NCBI GenBank assembly: GCA_031285565.1
Contig: JAITVY010000114.1
Span: 1-53,499 of the forward strand
Direction of reading: 5' to 3'
Length of the DNA: 53,499 nucleotides
Source: Tannerella sp.
Lineage (GTDB): Bacteria > Bacteroidota > Bacteroidia > Bacteroidales > Tannerellaceae
The stretch's first letter is position 1. Each line of letters starts with the position of its first letter. Both the position numbers and the translations under genes were made by a program. The notes under the pieces are model-generated. The model was not told the DNA's origin, made no database searches, and was given only the letters and a program-made list of their open reading frames with translations. Shown one piece after another: positions 18,001-25,473 of this stretch.

Positions 18001-18427
18001 AATATTCGGGCAATGGAAAGAACTGCACGATTATAATTTTGACCGTTGGATACCCGGATACAATTACCTGAGTGGAATGGATTACTGGACACCGGAAAAT
18101 CCGACAAATAAGATGACCTCACCCGCATATGTTCCCTATGATAAACATACATTCTACAAAAAAGCAAACTTCGTGCAGATAAAAAACATAACATTAGGAT
18201 ATACATTTGATAAGAATTTCTTAAATGTAATTGGTATTGCAGGATTGGGAGTAAATGTAAGTGTCAATAATCTGTATACATTCAGCAATGTAAAAAACTT
18301 CCTGAATGCCGATGCCAATGATATGATGAAAAATCCAAAGACAGGAGCTACAATAACAGAAGCCAATTTAATTTCAACATATCCATCGGCACGCTCTTAT
18401 ATGTTTGGTTTAAATCTTACTTTTTAA
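15098..18427 (+). CDS. SusC-family TonB-dependent transporter with STN signalling domain
   Basis: The product has 1109 residues. The extended N-terminus and signal peptide (about 1-43) lead into an STN domain (about 47-118, FFTVEYNNRTIKEVFNGIEK onwards). A carboxypeptidase-regulatory-like domain (about 136-215) follows. The plug begins at VVIIGYGSQRKSDLTGG, and the beta-barrel ends in LNLTF. The STN domain is what FecR-family anti-sigma factors read, so this transporter both imports the glycan and signals its presence to the adjacent FecR/ECF pair. susD follows after 18 bp. Confidence 0.95.
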   Translation: MKNNKMLGIKNVRQKRVIRIMKGCMLFIFLGIGACFANESYSQETFFTVEYNNRTIKEVFNGIEKQSEYIFFYLDNSLDLNRKVSVRVKNQQVGDILDQVFSGTDNTYYISDRQIIVSKENSKSPTSVQQQRNTRTITGIISDEFGPVVGANVIIKGTTNGSITDLDGKFTIENVPENATIQVSFIGYLTQEIKITNQTNINIVLQEDAIGMEEVVIIGYGSQRKSDLTGGITAVSSDKLQMVTTNNLLDKLSGQVPGLNITAGNARPGQEQAIRVRGENSLSADNSPLIVLDGIPYNGSLSNIDPNVIENISVLKDASAAAIYGSRGSNGVILIQTKKGKKGAPSVAYNGQIGFQQPERRLDVMKGAEYVQFTQDYNRIKYGYTGDQLDPMLLLNPSERANYQAGSETDWQDIMFRDALTHNHQISISGGTDFTTYMASISHLSQDGIVENTGLERTNVTINLSQSLKSWLTIGMGVQATQKEQGGEEPYLQAGLKMSPYGIYKDENDNYVTYPMDQTLFYNPMADVNADQDITKREVFISSFADIILPVKGLSFRTNFGYNYHSAFEGTYYGRNTKTGSEKNGRAEVENEHYYDYTWENLLKYNNTFGKHKIDATALFSIQETQLKRYNQEAEVFVNDDASYHNMNAGEKNQVVKSTLDETSMLSYMGRINYSYDNKYMLTLTGRSDGYSAFGANNKYAFFPSVAVAWNLFSEDFFASDWVDMIKIRASYGSNGNQAIKPYQTLNRLSLGKYIWGDGTTVNGTYIPSNGIGNPNLKWETTRTFNTAIDFSFFTGRLGGSIDFYVANTTDLLMSRTVPIMNGYRSIMDNVGETRNVGIEITLNSVNIETKDFSWTTNFNFFLNRDKIIELRGDGKDDITNKWFIDEPLRVFYDYKVIGTWQLGEEELAAATQAGAVPGSAKLQDTNGDGVISADDKVIIGSKLPSFMMSMGNQFSYKNIYMSFMLNGIFGQWKELHDYNFDRWIPGYNYLSGMDYWTPENPTNKMTSPAYVPYDKHTFYKKANFVQIKNITLGYTFDKNFLNVIGIAGLGVNVSVNNLYTFSNVKNFLNADANDMMKNPKTGATITEANLISTYPSARSYMFGLNLTF

Positions 18428-18445
18428 CTAAAAAAAGATCTAACA

Positions 18446-20047
18446 ATGAAAAAAATATTTTTAGCTGTAATAGCATCATTATTAATAAATACAAGTTGTT
18501 CAGACTTTCTGGACGAAGAACTGAAAAAAGAACTGGCACCCAGTAATACATATACATCATCGTATGGTTTTGAAGTAGGGGTAACAGGGTTATATGGTCT
18601 GGCCCGTTCCGAATTTAACACATGGGGGCTAAGTTTTGCAACACATAGTCAGGCTTGCCCTTACGAAGCTCTACAGGTAGGGACTGACCTTGTATATGCC
18701 GGTCACAAAGATGGTTCGTTAATGCCTTTCGAAAACCTCTCCTATACACCTTCCACAACATTCGTAACATCCTATTGGAATTATTCTTACGGAATGATCG
18801 CTTCTGTCAATGAGATATTAACATATTCAGAAAATGATAATGTTAAGTGGGATGTTCCGGAAGATAAAATAAAATATCAGGCAGAAGCTCGTTTCTTTCG
18901 GGCTTATGCATACCGTTATCTTGTTTATCTCTATGGCGATGTTCCTTATGTTGATAAAATAGAAGAAAAATTCCGTCTGGATTATACCCGCACTCCAAAA
19001 GCAGAAGTCTTGGATAAAATGATTGAAGATTTGAAATTTGCTTCTGCAAACCTGCCACAGAATCCGGATCAATTTAAACCGGGAAGATTAACCAAATGGG
19101 TAGCAGAACAATTATTATGCGAAATCTATTTGATGACCGGAAATTATTCGGAAGCAGAAACCTGTGCAAGAGCAGTCATTAACTCCGGTTATTTTCAGTT
19201 GATGAAAGATCGTTTTGGAGTAGCCAAAGATGAACCGGGAGATGTATTTTCAGACCTCTTTGTGGAGTACAACCCAAGAAGAACAAACGGAAATAAAGAA
19301 AATATCTGGATTATGCCGATGGAATATAACGTTACCGGTGGTGGCGATGCTAATGAAGACTGGTCGCGTCGTGCTTGGGTTCCTAAGTACTGGAATATTT
19401 CCGGGTTTACATTAGCGGATACGTTAGGCGGACGTGGTTTGGCTCAAATAGTACCTTTACAATGGTGGGCTGACGAAGGCAAAGATTTTTTCGCTCCAAC
19501 CGATATTCGTAACTCGAATTATAATATCAAACGTGAATGGTATTACAACGATAAAACATCCGAATTATACGGACAACGGGCGTATATCACGCAGGAATCA
19601 TGGGATAAAGCCGAATTATGTCCGGCAGTAACTAAATTTTTCTATGGGAAAGCAGATAACTTAAGTTATAACGGGACAAATAAAGACCGTACAAAGATGC
19701 GTCTTTCAGAAACTTATCTGTTACTTGCCGAAGCCTTAATTAGACAAGGTAGAACTGCTGATGCAGCCGAAGCAATCAATGTTGTACGCGAAAGAGCCGG
19801 TGCTCCTGTCATTACAACAAGTGAAGCAACACTCGACTTCTTACTTGACGAACGTATCCGTGAATTGGTTGGTGAAGAGCTGCGCCGTCTGACATTGGTC
19901 CGTTTCGGTATGTTGAAGGAACGCACGCTCAAATACAATCCTAAAACACAGAATATGCAGGATTATCACGCATTATGGCCTATTCCGCAAACAATCATAG
20001 ATTCAAATACCGGAGCTGAATTCCCGCAAAATCCGGGATATAATTAA
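18446..20047 (+). CDS. SusD/RagB-family glycan-binding lipoprotein
   Basis: The product has 533 residues. The lipoprotein signal peptide ends in INTSC (C18). SusD features include the N-terminal YTSSYGFEVGVTGLYGLARSE, the ARFFRAYAYRYLVYLYGDVPYV stretch, the RLSETYLLLAEALIRQGR helix and the C-terminal ERIRELVGEELRR motif. It is the surface partner of the preceding STN-SusC. A terminator-like hairpin follows 50 bp downstream, so the enzymes beyond may have separate or reduced expression. Confidence 0.95.
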   Translation: MKKIFLAVIASLLINTSCSDFLDEELKKELAPSNTYTSSYGFEVGVTGLYGLARSEFNTWGLSFATHSQACPYEALQVGTDLVYAGHKDGSLMPFENLSYTPSTTFVTSYWNYSYGMIASVNEILTYSENDNVKWDVPEDKIKYQAEARFFRAYAYRYLVYLYGDVPYVDKIEEKFRLDYTRTPKAEVLDKMIEDLKFASANLPQNPDQFKPGRLTKWVAEQLLCEIYLMTGNYSEAETCARAVINSGYFQLMKDRFGVAKDEPGDVFSDLFVEYNPRRTNGNKENIWIMPMEYNVTGGGDANEDWSRRAWVPKYWNISGFTLADTLGGRGLAQIVPLQWWADEGKDFFAPTDIRNSNYNIKREWYYNDKTSELYGQRAYITQESWDKAELCPAVTKFFYGKADNLSYNGTNKDRTKMRLSETYLLLAEALIRQGRTADAAEAINVVRERAGAPVITTSEATLDFLLDERIRELVGEELRRLTLVRFGMLKERTLKYNPKTQNMQDYHALWPIPQTIIDSNTGAEFPQNPGYN

Positions 20048-20096
20048 ATAAATAATTCATAACTTAGGGCCTTTATTTTTTAAAATACTCTCAAAG

Positions 20097-20128
20097 AAGG
20101 GACTATTAGTAGTGATAGTCCCTTTTTT
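20097..20128 (+). terminator. Intrinsic terminator after susD
   Basis: Perfect 10-bp arms AAGGGACTAT (20097-20106) and ATAGTCCCTT (20115-20124) enclose an eight-base loop and are followed by a T run. It separates the transporter genes from the glycoside hydrolase genes of the right PUL arm. Confidence 0.8.
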
Positions 20129-20163
20129 ATAAACTAAACCATTATCTAAATAAAAGACATACA

Positions 20164-20190
20164 ACCTTAACGTGAAAATTAAATAATCAT
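20164..20190 (+). promoter_or_regulatory. Partial copy (E) of the leader-element 3' box
   Basis: The sequence CATACAACCTTAACGTG followed by AAAATTAAATAATCAT runs straight into the ATG of the GH105 gene. It matches the 3' box of copies A-D, best of all copy B (CATACATCCTTAATGT). The 5' box and central hairpin are missing. Confidence 0.45.
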
Positions 20191-21357
20191 ATGAAACATA
20201 AGTCGATTTACAAAAGTGTTATCATAGGGTATTTCATTTGTACTCTATCTGCTCCTGTATTTGCATCGGATAAAAACAATTCTCTTTTAATAGAGAAAAC
20301 ACAAACCGACCAATATTAAAAAAAACAAGAGATATTGGATATCTCACGCAAAGTAGCCGATTGGCAAATCACAGTATTTCCGGATAATAAATATGCTCAA
20401 TCTGAACCTAAAGGATGGATTACGGGGGCGTTCTACATGGGCTTGTTTGATTTTGCCGAATTAAGTAAAAACGACACCTATTTCGACTGGTTGAAAAAAC
20501 TATTCAACCGTCTACACTGGCAGGTAGCCGATCGTATGTACCATGCAGATGATATATGCATTTCGCAGACTTATCTTGATATGTACAATAAATATAAAGA
20601 TGAGAAAATGATCATCCCTACATTAGCCCGTATGGACTGGGTGATAAATCACCCTTCAAACGGCAGTATGGATATTGATTACAGCGTACCATCGACCTAC
20701 GAAAGATGGTCATGGTGCGATGCCCTGTATATGGCTCCCGCAGTCTATACACGCTTATATACGCTTACCGGCAACAAAAAATATATGTTTTTCGCAGACA
20801 ATGAGTTTAAAGCAACTTATAATCATCTGTACGACAAAGAAGAAAAACTTTTTTACCGTGACAGCCGCTATTTCAATCAAAAAGAGGCTAACAGAAAAAA
20901 AGTCTTTTGGGGACGCGGAAATGGTTGGGTGATCGGAGGACTTGCCGAAATCTTAAAAACACTACCCGAAGATGATACAGAATATCGTCCTTTTTATCTG
21001 GAATTATTTAAAGAATTAGCCGGTCGCCTGGCCGCACTACAAACAAAAGACGGTTTCTGGCACGCCAGCTTATTGGATCCGGATAGCTACCCCTCACCCG
21101 AAACAAGTGCTACCGGATTTATGGTATACGGATTAGCCTATGGCATCAACCACGGCTATCTATCGAAAAAAGAATATCTGCCGATTGTTCAGAAAGGCTG
21201 GAATGCACTTGTTTCGGCTGTAGAAACGGATGGAAAATTAGGTTGGGTACAACCCGTTGGAGCCGATCCTAAAAAAGTAACACAAGAGATGACCGAATTA
21301 TATGGCACAGGCGCTTTCCTTATGGCCGCTTCGGAAATCTGCCAACTGGCAGAATAA
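20191..21357 (+). pseudogene. GH105 unsaturated glycuronyl/rhamnogalacturonyl hydrolase, interrupted by an in-frame stop
   Basis: Translation from ATG 20191 gives a signal peptide (MKHKSIYKSVIIGYFICTLS...), then meets TAA at 20317-20319 (codon 43). The same frame continues without a break through a complete GH105 domain to 21357. Both sides share one frame, so the lesion is a substitution, not an indel. The downstream part has family hallmarks: GWITGAFYMGLFDFAE, RMDWVINHP, WSWCDALYMAPAVY (with the catalytic-type aspartate) and GRGNGWVIGGLAEIL. GH105 enzymes remove the unsaturated uronic acid left by polysaccharide lyases. A TTG at 20335 preceded by AAGAGA could allow restart, but the product would lack its export signal. 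Alternatives are read-through or a base-call error. Confidence 0.85.
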
Positions 21358-21372
21358 CAACTCACGAATAAT

Positions 21373-21501
21373 ATGAAACGGAGCATGTAAATTAGTGGTT
21401 AATTGTTAATGATTAGTGAATTAATTAACCGCTTATCACTAACCGTTAATCGCTTATTAGGTTCGTTCCATACATCCTTAATGTAAAAATTAAAATATCG
21501 T
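21373..21501 (+). promoter_or_regulatory. Palindromic leader element, copy B (before the GH29 gene)
   Basis: The 5' box ATGAAACGGAGCATG (21373-21387) is followed by a centre with imperfect arms around GTTAATGATTAGTGA and TCACTAACCGTTAAT. The 3' box GTTCCATAC, CCTTAATGT and AAAATATCGT runs into the GH29 start codon. It is nearly full-length similar to copy A on the opposite strand at 9655-9785. The preceding GH105 stop is 15 bp upstream, so this copy is intercistronic. Confidence 0.75.
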
Positions 21502-22941
21502 ATGAAAAAAATAGCTTTTATAATATCCTTTTTACTCCTGACCGGAACAATATATACTACCGCACAAAAACGAACATCAATCCCCTTAAAGCATGGCGCA
21601 CATCGTGTAAGCAAGCGCATGGACGCCGAAATGCAACGATGGCGCGAACATGGACTCGGACAATTTATCCACTGGGGAGTATATGCTATTCCGGGAGGCC
21701 ATTGGGATCGTAAATATTATCCGGGTGCTGCCGAATGGATTCGTTCATGGGAAGATATGCCGGATGAAGCCTATGATAATTTATATAAACAATTTAATCC
21801 CACGTCGTTTAATGCGAAAGAATGGGCAAAAATGGCAAAAGATATGGGTGCCAAATATTTGATTTTTACGACAAAGCATCATGACGGATTTTGTCTTTGG
21901 CCCAGTAAATATACGGATTATACCATCGCAAATACTCCCTATAAAAAAGACATTGTCAAAGAAATTGTAGATGCATATACTGCTGTCGGCATCGATGTAC
22001 ATCTTTATTTTTCCATCATTGACTGGAATCATAAAGGCTATCTGTCTACCATAGCTCAAACCAATGAAGAAAAAGCGGCTTATGAAGAATTCAAACAGTT
22101 TACTGCAAATCAACTGAAAGAACTGCTCACTGACTATCCTACAGTTAAAGGACTATGGTTTGATGGTTCATGGGATAAGGCATGGATCAACGAAGCAGCC
22201 TGGACCGATGAATTAGGCAAAGAACTACGAGCTATGCGTCCGGGATTAATTATCGGCAGTCGGTTTAGAGCTGATGAATATGGAAAACGTCATTTCGACA
22301 GTAACGGAGACCTGATTGATGATTATGAGCAAGGATGGGAACGTAACCTGCCTGCCTCTATTGAAGATGTATACGGTAACGACTGGGATTGTGTGATGAC
22401 GGTTCCTGAAAATCAATGGGGATACCATTCCGACTGGCAGGGATATGTGAAAACATCATACGACCTGATCGAGATGATCGCTCATTCGGTCTCCCTCAAC
22501 GGCAATTTTGTACTCAATTTCGGTCCTGACGGTAAAGGAAATATCCGTGAAGAAGAAAAAACATTAACCAAAGAAATCGGTGAATGGATGAAGATTAACA
22601 ATGAAGCAGTATACGGCACCGAATATGTAAATCTGGAAAAACAAGGATGGGGATATTATACGAAAAAAGACAATAAATTATACCTGATTGTTTTCAATCG
22701 TCCTATCAGCAATAAATTGAAAATGATTATTCCTAAAAATGGTTTTAAACCTGAAAAAGCCTATTTCATTCAATCCAAAAACGAAACCGGAATTATAAAC
22801 GGAGGTAAAAACAAGCAAAACGACAATATTTACTACATTTCAGTTCCTGACAACTATCAGGCAGATAAACCTTTCGTGATTGTAGTAAACATTAACGAAA
22901 ATACGGATGATAATGATACATACCAACAAGCAAAAACATAA
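21502..22941 (+). CDS. GH29 alpha-L-fucosidase, exported
   Basis: The product has 479 residues with a signal peptide (about 1-21). GH29 features are WREHGLGQFIHWGVYAIPGG (48-66), TKHHDGFCLWPSKYTDY (124-140) and GLWFDGSW (217-224), where D221 is the expected catalytic nucleophile. A small beta-sandwich at the C-terminus (about 385-470) is typical. It would release terminal alpha-L-fucose in the periplasm from oligosaccharides imported by the SusCD pairs. It lies between the GH105 and GH92 genes, both of which appear damaged; this gene reads intact. The last residues (NINENTDDNDTYQQAKT) form a polar tail. Confidence 0.93.
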   Translation: MKKIAFIISFLLLTGTIYTTAQKRTSIPLKHGAHRVSKRMDAEMQRWREHGLGQFIHWGVYAIPGGHWDRKYYPGAAEWIRSWEDMPDEAYDNLYKQFNPTSFNAKEWAKMAKDMGAKYLIFTTKHHDGFCLWPSKYTDYTIANTPYKKDIVKEIVDAYTAVGIDVHLYFSIIDWNHKGYLSTIAQTNEEKAAYEEFKQFTANQLKELLTDYPTVKGLWFDGSWDKAWINEAAWTDELGKELRAMRPGLIIGSRFRADEYGKRHFDSNGDLIDDYEQGWERNLPASIEDVYGNDWDCVMTVPENQWGYHSDWQGYVKTSYDLIEMIAHSVSLNGNFVLNFGPDGKGNIREEEKTLTKEIGEWMKINNEAVYGTEYVNLEKQGWGYYTKKDNKLYLIVFNRPISNKLKMIIPKNGFKPEKAYFIQSKNETGIINGGKNKQNDNIYYISVPDNYQADKPFVIVVNINENTDDNDTYQQAKT

Positions 22942-23010
22942 TAGATTAACGATAAGACAATTAAGCAAAATCATTATCTGAACAGGTCAGCAATAGACCG
23001 AAATATTTTA

Positions 23011-23053
23011 TAAAACTGTGAAAGAATATTCGTATCTTTCACAGTTTTATTTT
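23011..23053. terminator. Terminator hairpin between GH29 and GH92
   Basis: Perfect 14-bp arms TAAAACTGTGAAAG (23011-23024) and CTTTCACAGTTTTA (23036-23049) surround an 11-base loop and are followed by TTTTAG. This probably ends the GH105-GH29 transcript. GH92 would then need its own promoter, which I cannot pinpoint in the remaining 33 bp. Confidence 0.75.
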
Positions 23054-23085
23054 AGAGACTGTTTAAATTTATTGCTTATATACCG

Positions 23086-25367
23086 ATGAAAAATATTCTG
23101 TTTCTTGCTTTTATATGTTGTTTGCCAGCGTGCAAACAAAGTCAAAATTTTGAACAATATGTAAATCCTCTTATTGGTACGGATATACGTATCGTAGAAG
23201 GAAAAGATAAAAATTCAACTGAAGAACGCGGACATACCATGCCGGCCGTAGGAGTCCCCCATGGCATGACAAACTGGGTAGCCCAGACACAAGCTACGGA
23301 ACAAAAATGTTATCCTCCATATTACTACTTCCAGGATCGGCTTCAGGGATTCCAGGCCAGCCACTGGATGAATGGCTCCTGTACACAAAACTACGGCTCC
23401 GTAACCATCATGCCTATCCAGGGTAAGTTTGCGGTAAAACCGGAAGAACGATCATCAAGTTATTCGCATGATACGGAAATAGCTTCCCCCTCCTACTACA
23501 GCGTTATGCTGGATGACTACCAGATCAAAGCAGAAATCACAGGGCTGTCACGTGCAGGAATAATGTCATTTGATTTCCAGAAACCGGGAGAAAATTACCT
23601 GATCATTGAACCAAATAGCGACGAAGGAATAGGTTATATAGAAATAGATCCCGAAAAAAAGGAAATCAGGGGATATAATCCCATCCACCGTATCTATCAG
23701 GGATGGGGAAAAGAAGCCGGATTCAGCGGGCACTTCGTTATACAGTTGCAGGATGAAATTGCCGAATATGGCATCTGGAATAATGAAACAATTCAATCCG
23801 GTCAAAGCAGTGTCAAAGGTGAAAACAGCAGTGTAGGCGCCTGGATCAAATTATCTTCAACCGAGCCCTGCAAGATAAACATAAAAGTGGGAACCTCTTT
23901 TACCAGCATAGAAAACGCTCGAAAAAATCTGGAAGCCGAAATACCGGACTGGAACTTCGGAAATGTTCGCAGCAAGTCATCAGATATATGGAATCAGGCA
24001 TTGGGACAAATTGCAGTAAAAGGCAACAATGATGATCAAAAAGTAAAATTCTACACAGCGCTTTATAGCGCCCACTTTCTACCACGTGTCTTTAGTGATG
24101 TAGATGGCGCCTACCCTCGTTTCGATACCGGATCACCGGTACAGAAAACAGAAAATTTCACTTATTACTGCGATTTTTCAATGTGGGATACATACCGCGC
24201 TGTTCATCCGTTGTTTTCCATTCTCAATCCGAAGATGAATGGCGATATGATGCATTCATTAGTACTGAAAGGTCAGCAAGGAGGATGGCTACCCATATTC
24301 CCTATGTGGAATAGTTACTCATCAGCTATGATTGGAGACCATTGCATAGCGACCTTAGGAGACGCTATCATGAAAAACACACCGGGTTTCGATTATGAAG
24401 AAGCTTATCAGCTAATGCGTAAAAATGCTTTTGAATCCAATACGGATTCTACCAGTTATCTGGATGGCAAAGGACGCCGCGCTATGGACTCTTATCTGAA
24501 GTATAACTATATTCCACTCGAAGATTCTGTATGGGAAGCTTTCCACAGACGCGAACAAGTATCCCGGACGTTGGAATACGCTTTTGACGATTATGTGCTC
24601 TCACAAGTCGCTAAAAAACTAGGAAAAACAGAAGATTATAATGCACTTATTAAACGAGCAAAAAATTACCAGCATGTCATCGATCCCGAAACGGGATATG
24701 CACGCGGACGTTATGCCGATGGCCAATGGATTTCACCATTCGATCCGAACAAATTCGTATCCTATATCTGCGAAGGTACCCCCTATCATTATACATGGTA
24801 TGTACCCCAGGATGTTGCCGGATTAATTCAGCAAATGGGTGGACGGGAAAGATTCATTGAGCGACTGGATCAATTTTTTGAAGGAGGATATTACTGGCAT
24901 GGCAATGAACCCGGCCACCATATTGCCTACTTGTATGCATATGCCGGCGAACCCTGGAAAACACAGTACTGGATACATAATATCATTAATTCGGAATACT
25001 TTACAACTCCTGACGGGCTATCTGGCAACGATGATGCCGGTCAGATGTCAGCCTGGTTAGTTTTTAGCATGATTGGTTTTTATCCTGTTTGTCCGGGAAT
25101 GCCTTATTATGTAATCGGAAGTCCCGGATTTGAAGAATCTACTATTTCGCTGGATAATGGGAAGAAGTTTGTAGTTGAAGCCAAAGGATACTCGGAAGAA
25201 AATATCTATATCCAGTCGGCAACATTAACGGGAAGCCTTACGATAAAAGCTATATCCTGCATCAGGATATCATGAATGGTGGAACGCTCTCATTTATAAT
25301 GGGCAGTACTCCCAATAAAGCATGGGCTTCTTCTCCCGGATCAATTCCTTATTCATTAGAACCATAA
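23086..25367 (+). pseudogene. GH92 alpha-mannosidase lipoprotein with a C-terminal frameshift
   Basis: The uninterrupted frame gives 729 residues ending at 25275. The lipoprotein signal ends in CLPAC (C16). GH92 hallmarks follow: YVNPLIGTD, AVGVPHGMTNW, FSMWDTYRAVHPL, NEPGHHIAYLYAYAGEPWKTQ and GLSGNDDAGQMSAWLVFSMIGFYPVCPG. From about 25227 the family's usual C-terminal sequence continues in the -1 frame instead: NGKPYDKSYILHQDIMNGG, then LSFIMGSTPNKAW, with its stop at 25365-25367. The break fits loss of one A in TTAACGGG (expected TTAAACGGG, leucine-asparagine-glycine) near 25227. The catalytic part is intact but the last beta-sandwich strands are replaced by about 17 wrong residues, which may destabilise it. 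Family enzymes remove alpha-mannose from N-glycans or mannans. Confidence 0.87.
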
Positions 25368-25396
25368 ATACTTTAAGCAGCCAATATCGCTCTTGT

Positions 25397-25423
25397 GGCC
25401 TTGTGTGGTAAACCAACAAGGCC
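25397..25423. terminator. Stem-loop between convergent genes
   Basis: GGCCTTGT (25397-25404) pairs with ACAAGGCC (25416-25423), extended inside by TGGT/ACCA with one bulged base. No clear T tail follows on either strand. Its position between the convergent GH92 and flavoprotein genes suggests transcription termination. Confidence 0.5.
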
Positions 25424-25473
25424 GTAAAGAAAAGCATTAAGGATAATTCGCTAAAACTTTATTACAATAATCT

